Source: Rhodospirillales bacterium (GTDB lineage: Bacteria > Pseudomonadota > Alphaproteobacteria > Rhodospirillales > Casp-alpha2). Taken from it: a DNA stretch of 64,000 nt. Positions 8,415 through 17,198 of the stretch are shown here, piece after piece; the stretch's first letter is position 1; the number at the start of each line of letters is the position of its first letter. The notes under the pieces are model-generated. The model was not told the DNA's origin and made no database searches. It saw only the letters and a list, made by a program, of their open reading frames with translations. The DNA lies in NCBI GenBank assembly GCA_017644185.1, contig JAEPMA010000009.1, forward strand, positions 89,835-153,834, read 5' to 3'. A program made the translations under genes and the position numbers.

Positions 8415-9290
8415 TTATTTGAAGGCCTCGTTCAAAGCATCGCCGACATGCACCGGGGTCGACAACACGTTGACGCCCGCCGCTTCGAGTGCGGTCTTCT
8501 TGGACGCGTACGTGCCCTTGTCGCCCATCACGATGGCGCCGGCATGGCCCATCTTCTTACCCGGCGGCGCGGCGCCCCCGGCGATGAAGGCGATCACGGG
8601 CTTCTTCATGGTTTTCGCGTATTCGGCCGCGTCCTCTTCCATGGCGCCGCCGATCTCACCCACCATGACGACCGCTTCGGTGCCCGGGAAGTTATCGAGC
8701 GCTTCCAGCGCATCGCGGGTCGTCGTCCCGATCACCGGGTCGCCGCCGATGCCGACGAACGCGGTCTGGCCGTATCCCGCCGTGACGATGTTCTGACACA
8801 TGAGCGTCCCCAGAGAACCGGAACGCGAGAGAACCCCGACCGTGCCCTTTTTGAAGATGCGCTCGTTGAACGCCGGCATGAAGCCCATGAACGTTTCACC
8901 CACCGTGACGCCGCCCGCGGTGTTGGGGCCGACGACGCGGGTGCCCGCCTCTTTCGCCGCCGCCATCACATACATCACGTCGTGGACCGGCACATGCTCG
9001 GTGAGGCACAGGATCATCTTGGCCCCACCCTCGATCGCGTCCAACGCCGCCGCCTTAACCCCCAAGGGCGGGATGAACAAGAGGGTTGCGTCGAAACCGG
9101 TGTCTTTCTGGGCGTCGACGGCGGACGCATGCACCGGCACACCGCAGTGTTCGGTGCCGGCCTTTTTCGGGTTCACACCACCGACCACGGTGGCGCCGTA
9201 TTCCTGCATGCGTTCGGTCCAGAAGGTGCCCTGCTTGCCGGTGATCCCCTGAACAAGGATGCGTGTCTCTTTACGTGGGATAATCATCAT
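8415..9290 (-). CDS. Succinyl-CoA synthetase-like CoA ligase, alpha subunit
   Basis: Homologue of SucD (291 residues): N-terminal CoA-binding Rossmann domain with 'ILVQGITGKQGTFWT', the 'CLTEHVPVHDV' segment, 'GPNTAGG', and the phosphohistidine region with His249 in 'MGHAGAIV'. It should transfer phosphate between NDP and an acyl phosphate to form or break an acyl-CoA. It overlaps the beta subunit by 4 bp. It is not beside TCA-cycle genes such as mdh or sucAB but follows a SauS-like acylating aldehyde dehydrogenase, so the natural substrate may be sulfoacetate rather than succinate. Malate-CoA ligase (MtkB) is a further alternative, but no serine-cycle gene is near. Confidence 0.85.
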   Translation of the reverse strand: MMIIPRKETRILVQGITGKQGTFWTERMQEYGATVVGGVNPKKAGTEHCGVPVHASAVDAQKDTGFDATLLFIPPLGVKAAALDAIEGGAKMILCLTEHVPVHDVMYVMAAAKEAGTRVVGPNTAGGVTVGETFMGFMPAFNERIFKKGTVGVLSRSGSLGTLMCQNIVTAGYGQTAFVGIGGDPVIGTTTRDALEALDNFPGTEAVVMVGEIGGAMEEDAAEYAKTMKKPVIAFIAGGAAPPGKKMGHAGAIVMGDKGTYASKKTALEAAGVNVLSTPVHVGDALNEAFK

Positions 9291-10420
9291 GCACCCCCTT
9301 TCGCGGCGTCGACGGCGGCCTTGCAGGCCGCGCTCATGTTGGGGAGCGGGTCCATATTCAGCTTATCCTTCAACATCCGGATCGCCTCTTCGTCGCCGGT
9401 GCCGGCGATGGAAAAGAAGACGGGGATGTCGGGCTTGAGTTCCTCCCAAGCACCGAGGAGCCCTTCCATCATCACGTCGCAGCGCGCGAACGCGCCGCAG
9501 AAATTGACGACCAGGCTTTTGATGCCGGGTTTGGCGAGCACCATTTCAAGCGCGAACCTGGCCTTGGTATAGGCTTCGCCCCCGATCTCGCAGAAATTGG
9601 CGGGCGCGCCGCCGTGGTGGCGGACGACGTCCATGGTGGTCATGGTGAGCCCGGCACCGTTGGCCAGCACGCAAACATCGCCGTCCAGTTCGATGTATTT
9701 GATCCCCGCGCTCTCTCCACGCGCTTCGAGCTCGGTCAATTTCTCCGGCGCGCCGTTCTTGGCCAGCTCTTCCTGGCGCTTGATGGCGCTGTCGTCGAGG
9801 GTGAACTTGCAATCCAGCGCCACGACGGAGCCGTCGCCGGTAACAATGAGGGGGTTGATCTCGAGCAGTTCGGCGTCATTCACCATATAGGCGTCATAGA
9901 GCTTCACCAGCGTATCGGCGACACCCGCCTCGGCGCCTTCCAGATCGACACCCGACAGTAATGTGTTCGCGTCTTCGAGGCTGAAGCCTTTTCGGATATC
10001 GACCGCGTGCGTCTTCAGCTTTTCGGGGGTTTCGGCGGCGATCTCCTCGATATCCATGCCGCCCTCGGTCGAGAACATGACCATCGGCCCCTTCGAAACC
10101 GGGTCGTTTAGGACGGCCGCATAATATTCGCGGCGAATGTCGGATTTCTCCTCGATCAACACCTTCTCGACGGTGTGAATGCCGATGGTCATCCCCAGGA
10201 TCGCTTCGGCGTGGGCTTTCGCCTCGTCGGGCGTGTCGGCAAGCTTGATACCGCCCGCCTTACCCCGCTTGCCCGTCGGGACCTGCGCCTTGACGACGCA
10301 GCCGCCGAGTTTCGCTGCCGCTTCCCCCGCCGCATCGGCGTGATAGACCAGAATGCTTTGAGGCACCTTGATCCCGCTCTGCGCCAACAGCGGCTTCGCC
10401 GCGTATTCTTCGAAGTTCAT
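9287..10420 (-). CDS. Succinyl-CoA synthetase-like CoA ligase, beta subunit
   Basis: SucC-type ATP-grasp beta subunit of 377 residues. 'MNFEEYAAKPLLAQSGIKVP' is the usual beginning, 'CVVKAQVPTGKRGKAGGIKL' the ATP-grasp glycine loop, 'LLEINPLIVTGDGSVVALDCK' the metal-binding Glu/Asn region, and the C-terminal ligase domain carries 'VCVLANGAGLTMTTMDVVRHHG'. It is more divergent from textbook SucC than a TCA enzyme normally is, for example 'CEIGGEAYTKARFALEMVL' where SucC has a conserved Leu-Asp-rich block. The ATG at 10420 follows AAGGGAAA. Together with the alpha subunit it forms an NDP-forming acid-CoA ligase; the substrate is inferred from the adjacent sauS. Confidence 0.85.
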   Translation of the reverse strand: MNFEEYAAKPLLAQSGIKVPQSILVYHADAAGEAAAKLGGCVVKAQVPTGKRGKAGGIKLADTPDEAKAHAEAILGMTIGIHTVEKVLIEEKSDIRREYYAAVLNDPVSKGPMVMFSTEGGMDIEEIAAETPEKLKTHAVDIRKGFSLEDANTLLSGVDLEGAEAGVADTLVKLYDAYMVNDAELLEINPLIVTGDGSVVALDCKFTLDDSAIKRQEELAKNGAPEKLTELEARGESAGIKYIELDGDVCVLANGAGLTMTTMDVVRHHGGAPANFCEIGGEAYTKARFALEMVLAKPGIKSLVVNFCGAFARCDVMMEGLLGAWEELKPDIPVFFSIAGTGDEEAIRMLKDKLNMDPLPNMSAACKAAVDAAKGGA

Positions 10421-10456
10421 TCGGATGTTTCCCTTGGTGGTCCTTGATTTCATCTC

Positions 10457-10516
10457 GTCATCCCCGCGAAAGCGGGGACCCATATTCGACGAGATCCCCG
10501 CCTGCGCGGGGATGAC
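10457..10516. repeat. Extragenic palindromic repeat, family B copy 1
   Basis: Bounded by GTCATCCCCGC (10457) and GCGGGGATGAC (ending 10516), with an internal hairpin CCCCGCGAAAGCGGGG. A second copy with one changed base in each outer arm is at 23357-23426. The GTCATCCCCGCGAAAGCGGGGACC core is a widespread intergenic repeat in Alphaproteobacteria. It separates sauS from the CoA-ligase genes and may shape their relative mRNA levels. Confidence 0.85.
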
Positions 10517-10535
10517 GCTCAGGCAAGCCTTCGCG

Positions 10536-11966
10536 TCACTTCCCGAATTTTTCCCAGTAGCTGCCGAACAGCTCTTCTTCGGAGGGTTTGTCTTCGGGGA
10601 TTGTTTTCACGAGATGCGTGATGTTGATGAAGTGGGTGTAGTTGAGGTTGTCGGAGATCGAGTTCCCGGCCCACGTCCCCCCACCCATCGAGAGCGTGAA
10701 GTTCAGGCCGTTGTTGTAGCCGCCGCCATTACCAAACGTGTGCGCCTGGTTGACGAGAACGCGGACCACGTCGATCTCTTCGGCGAGGCGCGTCGCGTGC
10801 GCGGCCTCTTTCGTGTGGATCCCCACCGAGTGCCCCTTCCCGCAGACATCGAGAATAACGTTCAACTGACGGACCACGTCGTCCATGTCCTTGGCGCGGT
10901 AAACCGTCAGCACGAGGGACAGTTTCTCGTCGATGAACGGGCTTTCCGGGTTGGTGTCGCCCTCTTCCACCATAAAGAACTTGTTGCCCTTGGCCTGATC
11001 GCCCAGACCGAACACGTCGGCCAGCACGTCGGCGTCCTTGGCGATGACATGACGGTTGAGGTGCCCGTCGACCCACAGATTGTCTTCGACCTTCTGTTTT
11101 TCTTCGGCCGTGCAGAGATAACCGCCGGCGCGCTTCAAAGCTTCCATCGCTTCGTCATAAACGCTGTCGAGGATGATCACCGAGTTCTCGGACGAACAAG
11201 ACGTCGCGTTGTCGAAGATCTTCGACATGGTGATCTTTTCCGCCGCGTCGTCGAAATCCGCACTCTCGTCGATGACGACGGGGACGTTGCCCGCCCCCAC
11301 CCCGATCGCCGGGGTGCCCGACGAATAGGCGCGCTTCACGTTGTTTTGGGAACCGGTCACGATCACCAGGTCGCACTGGTTCATCAGTTCCTGGGTCAGC
11401 TGCTTGTTGACCGGCGCCGGAAGAACCTGAACCAAGTCCGCGGGAAGGCCGATCTTTTCCAGTTCGGCGCGCATGTAGTTGACGGTCTTGGTCGTCGTGC
11501 CCAGACCCGCGGGCGACGGCGCGATGATCACCGCGTTGCGGCCCTTGATCGCGAACATCGCTTTGTTGACGGGGGTCGCGGCGGGGTTCGTCGACGGCGT
11601 TACCGCACCGACGACACCGACCGGCTTCGCGTATTTGACGAGACCCTTTTCGGGAATTTCCTCGATCACACCGACCGACTTCACCCGCGACAGATCGCGC
11701 AAGCACCCGAACGTCTTGCGGGTGTTCTTGATGATCTTGCTTTCGACATTCCCAAGACCGGTATCTTCGACCGCAAGCTCCGCCAGCTCGCGGGCGCGGC
11801 CCGGCTCGTAGATTGCCCAGGCGAGCGCCGTCACCGCTTCATCCACGCGCGCCTGATCGGCATTGGCGAACTGGGCCATGGCGGCGCGCCCCTTGGCGAT
11901 CAGTCCACGGATGATTTCCTTTTCGGGGCCTTGGTCAGGCGCTTTGGCGGCAGCTTGGGTGCTCAT
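10536..11966 (-). CDS. sauS: CoA-acylating aldehyde dehydrogenase, sulfoacetaldehyde dehydrogenase (SauS)-like
   Basis: A 476-residue member of the CoA-dependent aldehyde dehydrogenase group (AdhE N-terminal/EutE-like). 'VGVVGAVTPSTNPAATPVNKA' binds the dinucleotide, Cys257 in 'DNATSCSSENS' is the catalytic thiol, and 'HTFGNGGGYNNGLNFTLSMGGGTW' is the characteristic C-terminal stretch. The overall pattern and C terminus look most like acylating sulfoacetaldehyde dehydrogenase, which interconverts sulfoacetaldehyde and sulfoacetyl-CoA with NAD(P). The following genes encode a CoA ligase, and xsc lies in the same window, which supports this. There are no signs of a microcompartment. A GAGGAAACGTC site precedes the ATG. 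Other acylating aldehyde dehydrogenase substrates remain possible. Confidence 0.75.
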   Translation of the reverse strand: MSTQAAAKAPDQGPEKEIIRGLIAKGRAAMAQFANADQARVDEAVTALAWAIYEPGRARELAELAVEDTGLGNVESKIIKNTRKTFGCLRDLSRVKSVGVIEEIPEKGLVKYAKPVGVVGAVTPSTNPAATPVNKAMFAIKGRNAVIIAPSPAGLGTTTKTVNYMRAELEKIGLPADLVQVLPAPVNKQLTQELMNQCDLVIVTGSQNNVKRAYSSGTPAIGVGAGNVPVVIDESADFDDAAEKITMSKIFDNATSCSSENSVIILDSVYDEAMEALKRAGGYLCTAEEKQKVEDNLWVDGHLNRHVIAKDADVLADVFGLGDQAKGNKFFMVEEGDTNPESPFIDEKLSLVLTVYRAKDMDDVVRQLNVILDVCGKGHSVGIHTKEAAHATRLAEEIDVVRVLVNQAHTFGNGGGYNNGLNFTLSMGGGTWAGNSISDNLNYTHFINITHLVKTIPEDKPSEEELFGSYWEKFGK

Positions 11967-12022
11967 GACGTTTCCTCACGTTTGCTTTGGGCATGATTTT
12001 TCTGGAACCGAATTGAGTATAG

Positions 12023-12050
12023 ATCATACCCAGCGGAACGAGAAAATCAA
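12023..12050 (-). promoter_or_regulatory. Candidate sigma-70 promoter of the sauS operon
   Basis: On the minus strand, TTGATT (12050-12045) and TATGAT (12028-12023) stand 16 bp apart, about 57 bp upstream of the sauS ATG in an AT-rich gap. A short palindrome TCCCA-AAAAA-TGGGA at 12070-12084 lies just upstream and could be an activator or repressor site. Judged by eye only. Confidence 0.4.
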
Positions 12051-12094
12051 CAGATAATGAGATTTATCGTCCCAAAAAATGGGATAGTGACACT

Positions 12095-13039
12095 TTAGGC
12101 GCCGATAATCGGATGCGCGGGCCGAAAAGCGGCTGAAAGCAAGGTCAATCCAACGAAAAGAATCAGCAAACCGCCGGCCAAAGCCGCCAGATCGGCCGCC
12201 CACCCGGCCTTCGATCCTTCCATCCACGAAAGCCTCGAGACCACATTCCGCGCTGTCACCGCGAACGCTGCCAACATCGAGACGGCGAGCGCGGTGCCCG
12301 CCGACATGGCCAGCACGGCAGCGATGCCGGCCCACGAAAGACCGGCGACGCGCGCGAACACGAGTACGATCACCGCCCCGCTGCAGGGGCGGATACCGAC
12401 CGATACGATCACCCCCAACGCGGACTTAAGATCACGCACCTGGGCCGCATCGTTTGCCGTCGGCATGTGCGCGTGGCCGCACCCATGATCGTGGGTGTGA
12501 TCGTGATGATGATGGCCGTGCCCGCCCGACATACGATTTTTCAGACTTCGCGCCGCCCGCAACAGCAGATACCCGCCCAACAGCGCCACCAACGCGAAGC
12601 TGGCCCGCTCGCTCCATAACACGGCGCCCTGCGCATCGCGCGGGACCCAGCCGGCGAGCGCCACCAGCCCATAGACAATCACGACGGCCACAAGCCCCTG
12701 CATGAACGCGGCACCGGCCGCGAGCCACATGCCGATACGGATCGTTTGTTTGTGGGACAACAGATAGCTGCTGACCACCGCTTTGCCGTGTCCGGGCCCG
12801 GCGGCGTGGAATAGTCCGTAAAGAAAGCTCGCGGCGATCAGCGGCCAGACCAGCCTCCAATCACCACCCGCCGCCGCCAGATCGCGGAGATATCCGGTGA
12901 GTTCACGATGAAAGGCACGTTGCTCGTTGATGACCCAGACCGTGAAGCGGTCGACCCATCCGATATCGCCCGAAGCCGCCCACGCGGCCACCGGTATCGC
13001 AATCACCATAATTGCCGCGAGAACGCCGATCAGCCGCAT
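12095..13039 (-). CDS. zevB: NicO/RcnA-like metal permease, ZevB-type
   Basis: A 314-residue inner-membrane protein with a signal-like N terminus, about six hydrophobic segments and a histidine-rich cytoplasmic loop near residues 170-195 with repeated His and 'DHTHDHGCGHAHM'. 'FHAAGPGHGKAVVSSYLL' and 'GIRPCSGAVIVLVFA' are signature segments of the NiCoT/RcnA-related permeases. Paired with a DUF1007 protein it matches the ZevAB zinc uptake system described in Haemophilus influenzae. It is the last gene of an operon with znuC, znuB, zur and zevA, which favours zinc over nickel or cobalt. Its start overlaps zevA by 10 bp. Confidence 0.85.
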   Translation of the reverse strand: MRLIGVLAAIMVIAIPVAAWAASGDIGWVDRFTVWVINEQRAFHRELTGYLRDLAAAGGDWRLVWPLIAASFLYGLFHAAGPGHGKAVVSSYLLSHKQTIRIGMWLAAGAAFMQGLVAVVIVYGLVALAGWVPRDAQGAVLWSERASFALVALLGGYLLLRAARSLKNRMSGGHGHHHHDHTHDHGCGHAHMPTANDAAQVRDLKSALGVIVSVGIRPCSGAVIVLVFARVAGLSWAGIAAVLAMSAGTALAVSMLAAFAVTARNVVSRLSWMEGSKAGWAADLAALAGGLLILFVGLTLLSAAFRPAHPIIGA

Positions 13040-13674
13040 GTCACGTAGACGGTCTCGGCAAAGAATAACCCCAGCGTATCGCCGGCCGATTGGGTCCGAT
13101 CGAGCGATGCCGCAAGGGCCACCTGTTCTGGGTTCGGGTTGGGTTGTCTGATCTCTGCCTTGCAGTTCTTCGGTGCGGCGTCGAGGGTCACGGCGTCTTC
13201 GGCCTCGGCATGCACCATCTCGATGTAATAGGTCGGATCGAAGATCGCGTAACGGAACGGCAGATCATTCGCCGTCACCGGCTCGGCGAGCGGCAATACG
13301 AACGACATCTGCAGCCGGTTTCCCGAGACACCGGTCGCCAAATCGCTCGGCTCACCGGTCTCGATCCGAACATCGCCCGACCACGCACGCGAGAAATAAT
13401 CGTAATCCTTGAGGTTCTTCATGTTCTCGGCGAGCACCTCTTCGAGCGCCGCCTGATCGGGTTTGCCGTCCTTGTTCATATCGGCACCGGAGATCACGAA
13501 AGCCGAGTAATAGTCGTCGAACAGCCAATACTGATGAAGCGCCTGGACCCGCCCTTCGTCGTCGAACAGAACCTGAACCTTTACGTCCGCCCAGACGTGG
13601 GGATGCGCCATCACGGGTTTGGAATCGACCGCCGCGATAACGATAAGACACGCCAGTGCGGCTATCCTGATCAT
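13030..13674 (-). CDS. zevA: DUF1007 periplasmic protein, ZevA-type
   Basis: A 214-residue exported protein of the DUF1007 family. The signal peptide covers about residues 1-23, followed by 'HPHVWADVKVQVLFDDEGRV', where the N-terminal His pair is typical. 'LHQYWLFDDYYSAF' and 'DMNKDGKPD', which resembles an EF-hand-like Asp cluster, are further landmarks. In ZevAB systems this protein accompanies the NicO-type permease and is needed for zinc use under limitation. The ATG overlaps the zur stop by 4 bp. Zinc binding by the N-terminal His is inferred. Confidence 0.85.
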   Translation of the reverse strand: MIRIAALACLIVIAAVDSKPVMAHPHVWADVKVQVLFDDEGRVQALHQYWLFDDYYSAFVISGADMNKDGKPDQAALEEVLAENMKNLKDYDYFSRAWSGDVRIETGEPSDLATGVSGNRLQMSFVLPLAEPVTANDLPFRYAIFDPTYYIEMVHAEAEDAVTLDAAPKNCKAEIRQPNPNPEQVALAASLDRTQSAGDTLGLFFAETVYVTCG

Positions 13675-14102
13675 TTCGCGCGCGCGCCCTGACGTTCCTG
13701 GCAGGGGGCGCAGTGGCCCCTGAGTTCGACCACCGTGCGCTCCGTCACAAAACCGCTGTCACCGGTGATTGCGCCGATGGTCTTGGCCGCTTTGGGGACG
13801 GGAATCTCGGAAACGTCGCCGCAATCGTCGCAGATCGCGAAGGCGACGGCTTCCGAATGGCCATGATCGTGATCTTTCTGGTGACTGTGCGCGCAGGCGA
13901 TGAAGGCATTCATGCTCTCGATCCTGTGCACGTGGCCCGTCTCCATCAACCGCTCCAGCGCCCGGTAAACCTGAACCGGGGCGCGGATACCGCTTTCCCG
14001 GACGTCGTCGAGGATGTCGTAGGCAGTCATCGCGCGGCCGGATTTCTCGAGGGCTTCGAGCACGCTGGCCTGGTTCGTCGTCAGTTTCGGTGTTTCGATC
14101 AT
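13671..14102 (-). CDS. zur: Fur-family zinc uptake regulator Zur
   Basis: A 143-residue Fur-superfamily repressor. The winged helix comprises 'TTNQASVLEALEKSGRAMTAYDILDDVRESGIRAPVQVYRALERLMETGHVHRI'. The dimerisation domain has 'CDDCGD' and 'CAPCQ', the two CxxC pairs that hold structural zinc, plus the His-rich 'HSHQKDHDHGH' sensing region. Position inside a znu operon assigns it as Zur rather than Fur. The ATG at 14102 overlaps the znuB stop by 4 bp and has GTGGGGAA upstream; the longer frame from 14183 would extend into znuB. It probably represses its own operon at the Zur box 1.6 kb upstream. Confidence 0.93.
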   Translation of the reverse strand: MIETPKLTTNQASVLEALEKSGRAMTAYDILDDVRESGIRAPVQVYRALERLMETGHVHRIESMNAFIACAHSHQKDHDHGHSEAVAFAICDDCGDVSEIPVPKAAKTIGAITGDSGFVTERTVVELRGHCAPCQERQGARAK

Positions 14103-14906
14103 CGAATATTCCCCACACGTGCCGGGCCTCGCTTGAGCCCGGTCGGAATGAGACTCAACAGGAAAATAAGCGCAGCCGCACAAACGATGCTGGGACCGGA
14201 CGGCGTATCGAAAGCGAGCGAACCACTAAGCCCGGCGACTACCGCCACGACACCCGACACCGCCGCGAACAGTGCCATCATCTCTGGACCACGGGCGAAC
14301 CTTCTTGCCGTTGCCGCGGGGATGATCAGCAGCGAGGTGATCAGCAGAATGCCGACGACCTTCATCGCGATCGCGATCACCGCCGCCATCAAAAGCATGA
14401 AGGTGATCCGCGCGCGTTCGGGGTGCAATCCTTCCGCCGCCGCGAGTTCGACACTGACGGTGCCCGCCAGCAGCGGCCGCCAGATCATGACCAGAATACC
14501 CAGGACCACCGCCCCACCTCCGTAGATCAGGATGATGTCCGCCCATGACACCGCCAGAATATCCCCGAACAGGAACGCCATCAGATCGATCCGGAGCCAC
14601 GTCATCATCGCGACGATGACGATCCCCAACGCCAACGTCGAATGGGACAGGATTCCCAACAACGCATCGGAAGAAAGCGGTGCGCGCCGCTGTAAAACGA
14701 TCAGGGCCAATGCGCCCAACGCCGCGATCAGGAACACCGAGCCCGTGATAGAAACATCCATCAATACCGCGAGGGCAACCCCCAGCAACGCCGAATGCGC
14801 CATCGTATCGCCGAAGTACGCCATCCTGCGCCAGACGATGAAGCACCCGAGCGGCCCGGCGATGATCGCCACGCCAACCCCCGCCAGCAAGGCGCGGATC
14901 AGAAAT

Positions 14907-14914
<8 letters not shown>
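14099..14914 (-). CDS. znuB: Zinc ABC transporter permease ZnuB
   Basis: A 271-residue ABC-3 family permease with about eight membrane segments. '[45 protein letters not shown]' is the classic ZnuB/MntB N terminus, and 'GILLITSLLIIPAATARRFA' is the cytoplasmic loop that contacts the ATPase. It forms the inner-membrane channel for zinc delivered by ZnuA. I place the start at ATG 14914; ATG 14920 is equally possible, and both overlap znuC by a few bases. It is the second gene of znuC-znuB-zur-zevA-zevB. Confidence 0.94.
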
Positions 14915-15734
<820 letters not shown>

Positions 15735-15736
15735 GA

Positions 15737-15751
15737 TGTTATATTATTACA
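15737..15751. promoter_or_regulatory. Candidate Zur box between znuC and znuA
   Basis: TGTTATATTATTACA is a 15-bp near-palindrome (6 of 7 arm positions match) in the 53-bp divergent gap. It fits the AT-rich TGTTATAnTATAACA-like consensus reported for alphaproteobacterial Zur. Zinc-bound Zur sitting here would block both promoters. Confidence 0.7.
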
Positions 15752-15787
15752 AAATCACTGATCCGACACAACATCGAATACAAGCTT

Positions 15788-16780
15788 ATGGTAATGCATA
15801 AACTGCATGCGGCTCTTTTCTGCGCCGCCGCCCTCGCCCTCGGGTTGCTGGCCTCCCCCACAAAGGCCGAACCGCTCCGGGTCGTTGTCTCTATCAAGCC
15901 GTTACATTCCCTGGTTTCGATGGTGTTGGACGGGATCGCCGAGCCCTATCTCATCGTAAAGGGCGCCAGCTCGCCGCATGGCCATGCCCTCAGACCGTCC
16001 GACGCCAAGGCGCTCGCCGACGCCCACGCGGTGTTCTGGATCGGTCCTAACCTAGAGACATTCATGGTCAAACCCCTGGAGAGTTTGCCGGTCTCCGCCC
16101 GCGTCGTCGCCCTGATGGACCGAGGCGCCCACTCCGGGCATGTTCATTCGGGGGTTAAGGACGCTGCCAACAAAGGGACGGACGCCCACACACACGAATA
16201 CAAAGATAGTACAGATCGAGCTCATGAGCATGGGCACGAGCATGAGCATGAGCATGGGGACGTCGACCCGCACATTTGGCTGTCCCCGCAGCACGCGGTC
16301 GAAATCATCGAGCACGTAGCGGCGACGGTGAGCGATATCGTGCCGGCCGCCGCAGACCGGGTTTCGGCCAACCGTGATCGGGCCATCGAAGAACTGATCG
16401 ACGTCGATGCCGAAGTCCGCCGCCTGATAAAGCCGATGCACGACGAATACCTGGTAACGCTGCATGAAGCCTATACCCACTTCACCAATCATTACGGCTT
16501 GAGGGATTTCATCGCACTGTCGGTCACGCCCGAACACAAACCGACACCCGGGCGTATCAGCGAAGTGCGCCGAATGATCAACGAATACTTCGTGCGGTGC
16601 GTGTTCGCCGAGCCGCAATTTCCGGACACGTACGTCCGCCTTCTGACCGAAGGGACCAGGGCCCAAGCGGATGTCATCGATCCCTTAGGTGCCCGGCTTC
16701 GACCCGGTCCGGATCTCTACCCTCAATTGATACGGCTTATGGGGTTCGCAATCAGGGGGTGTTACGAAGAGACGTCATAA
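15788..16780 (+). CDS. znuA: Periplasmic zinc-binding protein ZnuA
   Basis: A 330-residue cluster A-I solute-binding protein. The signal peptide spans about residues 1-27. The metal ligands appear in 'SSPHGHALRPSDA', then after a His/Glu-rich loop at about residues 115-157 ('HEHGHEHEHEHGDVDPH') in 'DPHIWLSP', then 'HEAYTHFTNHYGL'. The His-rich loop separates zinc from manganese carriers. It hands zinc to ZnuBC. The start may be ATG 15788 or 15794; neither has a strong ribosome site. It is divergent from znuC and shares the Zur box. Its 3' end overlaps the convergent GFA gene by 6 bp. Confidence 0.95.
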   Translation: MVMHKLHAALFCAAALALGLLASPTKAEPLRVVVSIKPLHSLVSMVLDGIAEPYLIVKGASSPHGHALRPSDAKALADAHAVFWIGPNLETFMVKPLESLPVSARVVALMDRGAHSGHVHSGVKDAANKGTDAHTHEYKDSTDRAHEHGHEHEHEHGDVDPHIWLSPQHAVEIIEHVAATVSDIVPAAADRVSANRDRAIEELIDVDAEVRRLIKPMHDEYLVTLHEAYTHFTNHYGLRDFIALSVTPEHKPTPGRISEVRRMINEYFVRCVFAEPQFPDTYVRLLTEGTRAQADVIDPLGARLRPGPDLYPQLIRLMGFAIRGCYEETS

Positions 16781-17182
16781 ACGCTCGCCACCCTCTTCGT
16801 ACGCCGGCAGACCGTCATTGAATTCGTAATAATCGCCCGCACTTCCCTTGAAGATGTGGAATGCGAGTTTGAGACCGGTCGGCGCATCCAGCGTACCGGC
16901 CATGATCGATGTCGCCTCCCCATCGACGGGACGCCAGAACAGATTACTGCCGCATCTATTACAAAAGCCCCGCTCGGCCGCGTCGGAAGACCTGAACCAG
17001 GTCAGCGTGTCATCGTTGATCATGGTCAGGTCGCTGTTTTTGGCCTTGGTCGCGGCAACGAAATGACCGGACGTCTTGCGGCACTGATTACAGTGACACG
17101 CAACGACCGGCCGGAGGAATTCGGCAACGCGGTATTCGACGCCACCACACAGGCAGCTTCCGGTGACGTGAGCGTCTGGCAT
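16775..17182 (-). CDS. GFA-family (CENP-V/glutathione-dependent formaldehyde-activating) zinc protein
   Basis: A 135-residue GFA-domain protein. The zinc ligands are seen as 'CLCGGVEY', 'CHCNQCRKTSG' and 'CNRCGSNLFW'. The domain is named after Gfa, once proposed to help formaldehyde react with glutathione, but most members have no proven activity. A GGAGGGG site precedes the ATG. It lies 17 bp downstream of the CmcJ-like gene on the same strand, so the two may be co-transcribed. As a zinc protein at the border of the zinc operon it may be there by chance. Confidence 0.88.
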   Translation of the reverse strand: MPDAHVTGSCLCGGVEYRVAEFLRPVVACHCNQCRKTSGHFVAATKAKNSDLTMINDDTLTWFRSSDAAERGFCNRCGSNLFWRPVDGEATSIMAGTLDAPTGLKLAFHIFKGSAGDYYEFNDGLPAYEEGGERL

Positions 17183-17198
17183 GACAGCCCCTCCAGGA

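Noticed and set aside
8415..10420. Naming the CoA ligase sucCD of the TCA cycle or mtkAB of the serine cycle
   Set aside because: Neither TCA nor serine-cycle genes are adjacent, and the SauS-like gene upstream points elsewhere; I left the symbol empty as the substrate is unproven.
10368..11996. Long plus-strand reading frame (542 codons) opposite sauS
   Set aside because: Arg/His/Asp-rich with no recognisable domain; it mirrors the sauS codons on the other strand, as expected in GC-rich DNA.
12070..12084. TCCCA-AAAAA-TGGGA palindrome as a terminator of zevB
   Set aside because: It lies upstream of sauS, just beyond the zevB 5' side's opposite flank, with a weak 5-bp stem; more likely part of the sauS promoter region or chance.
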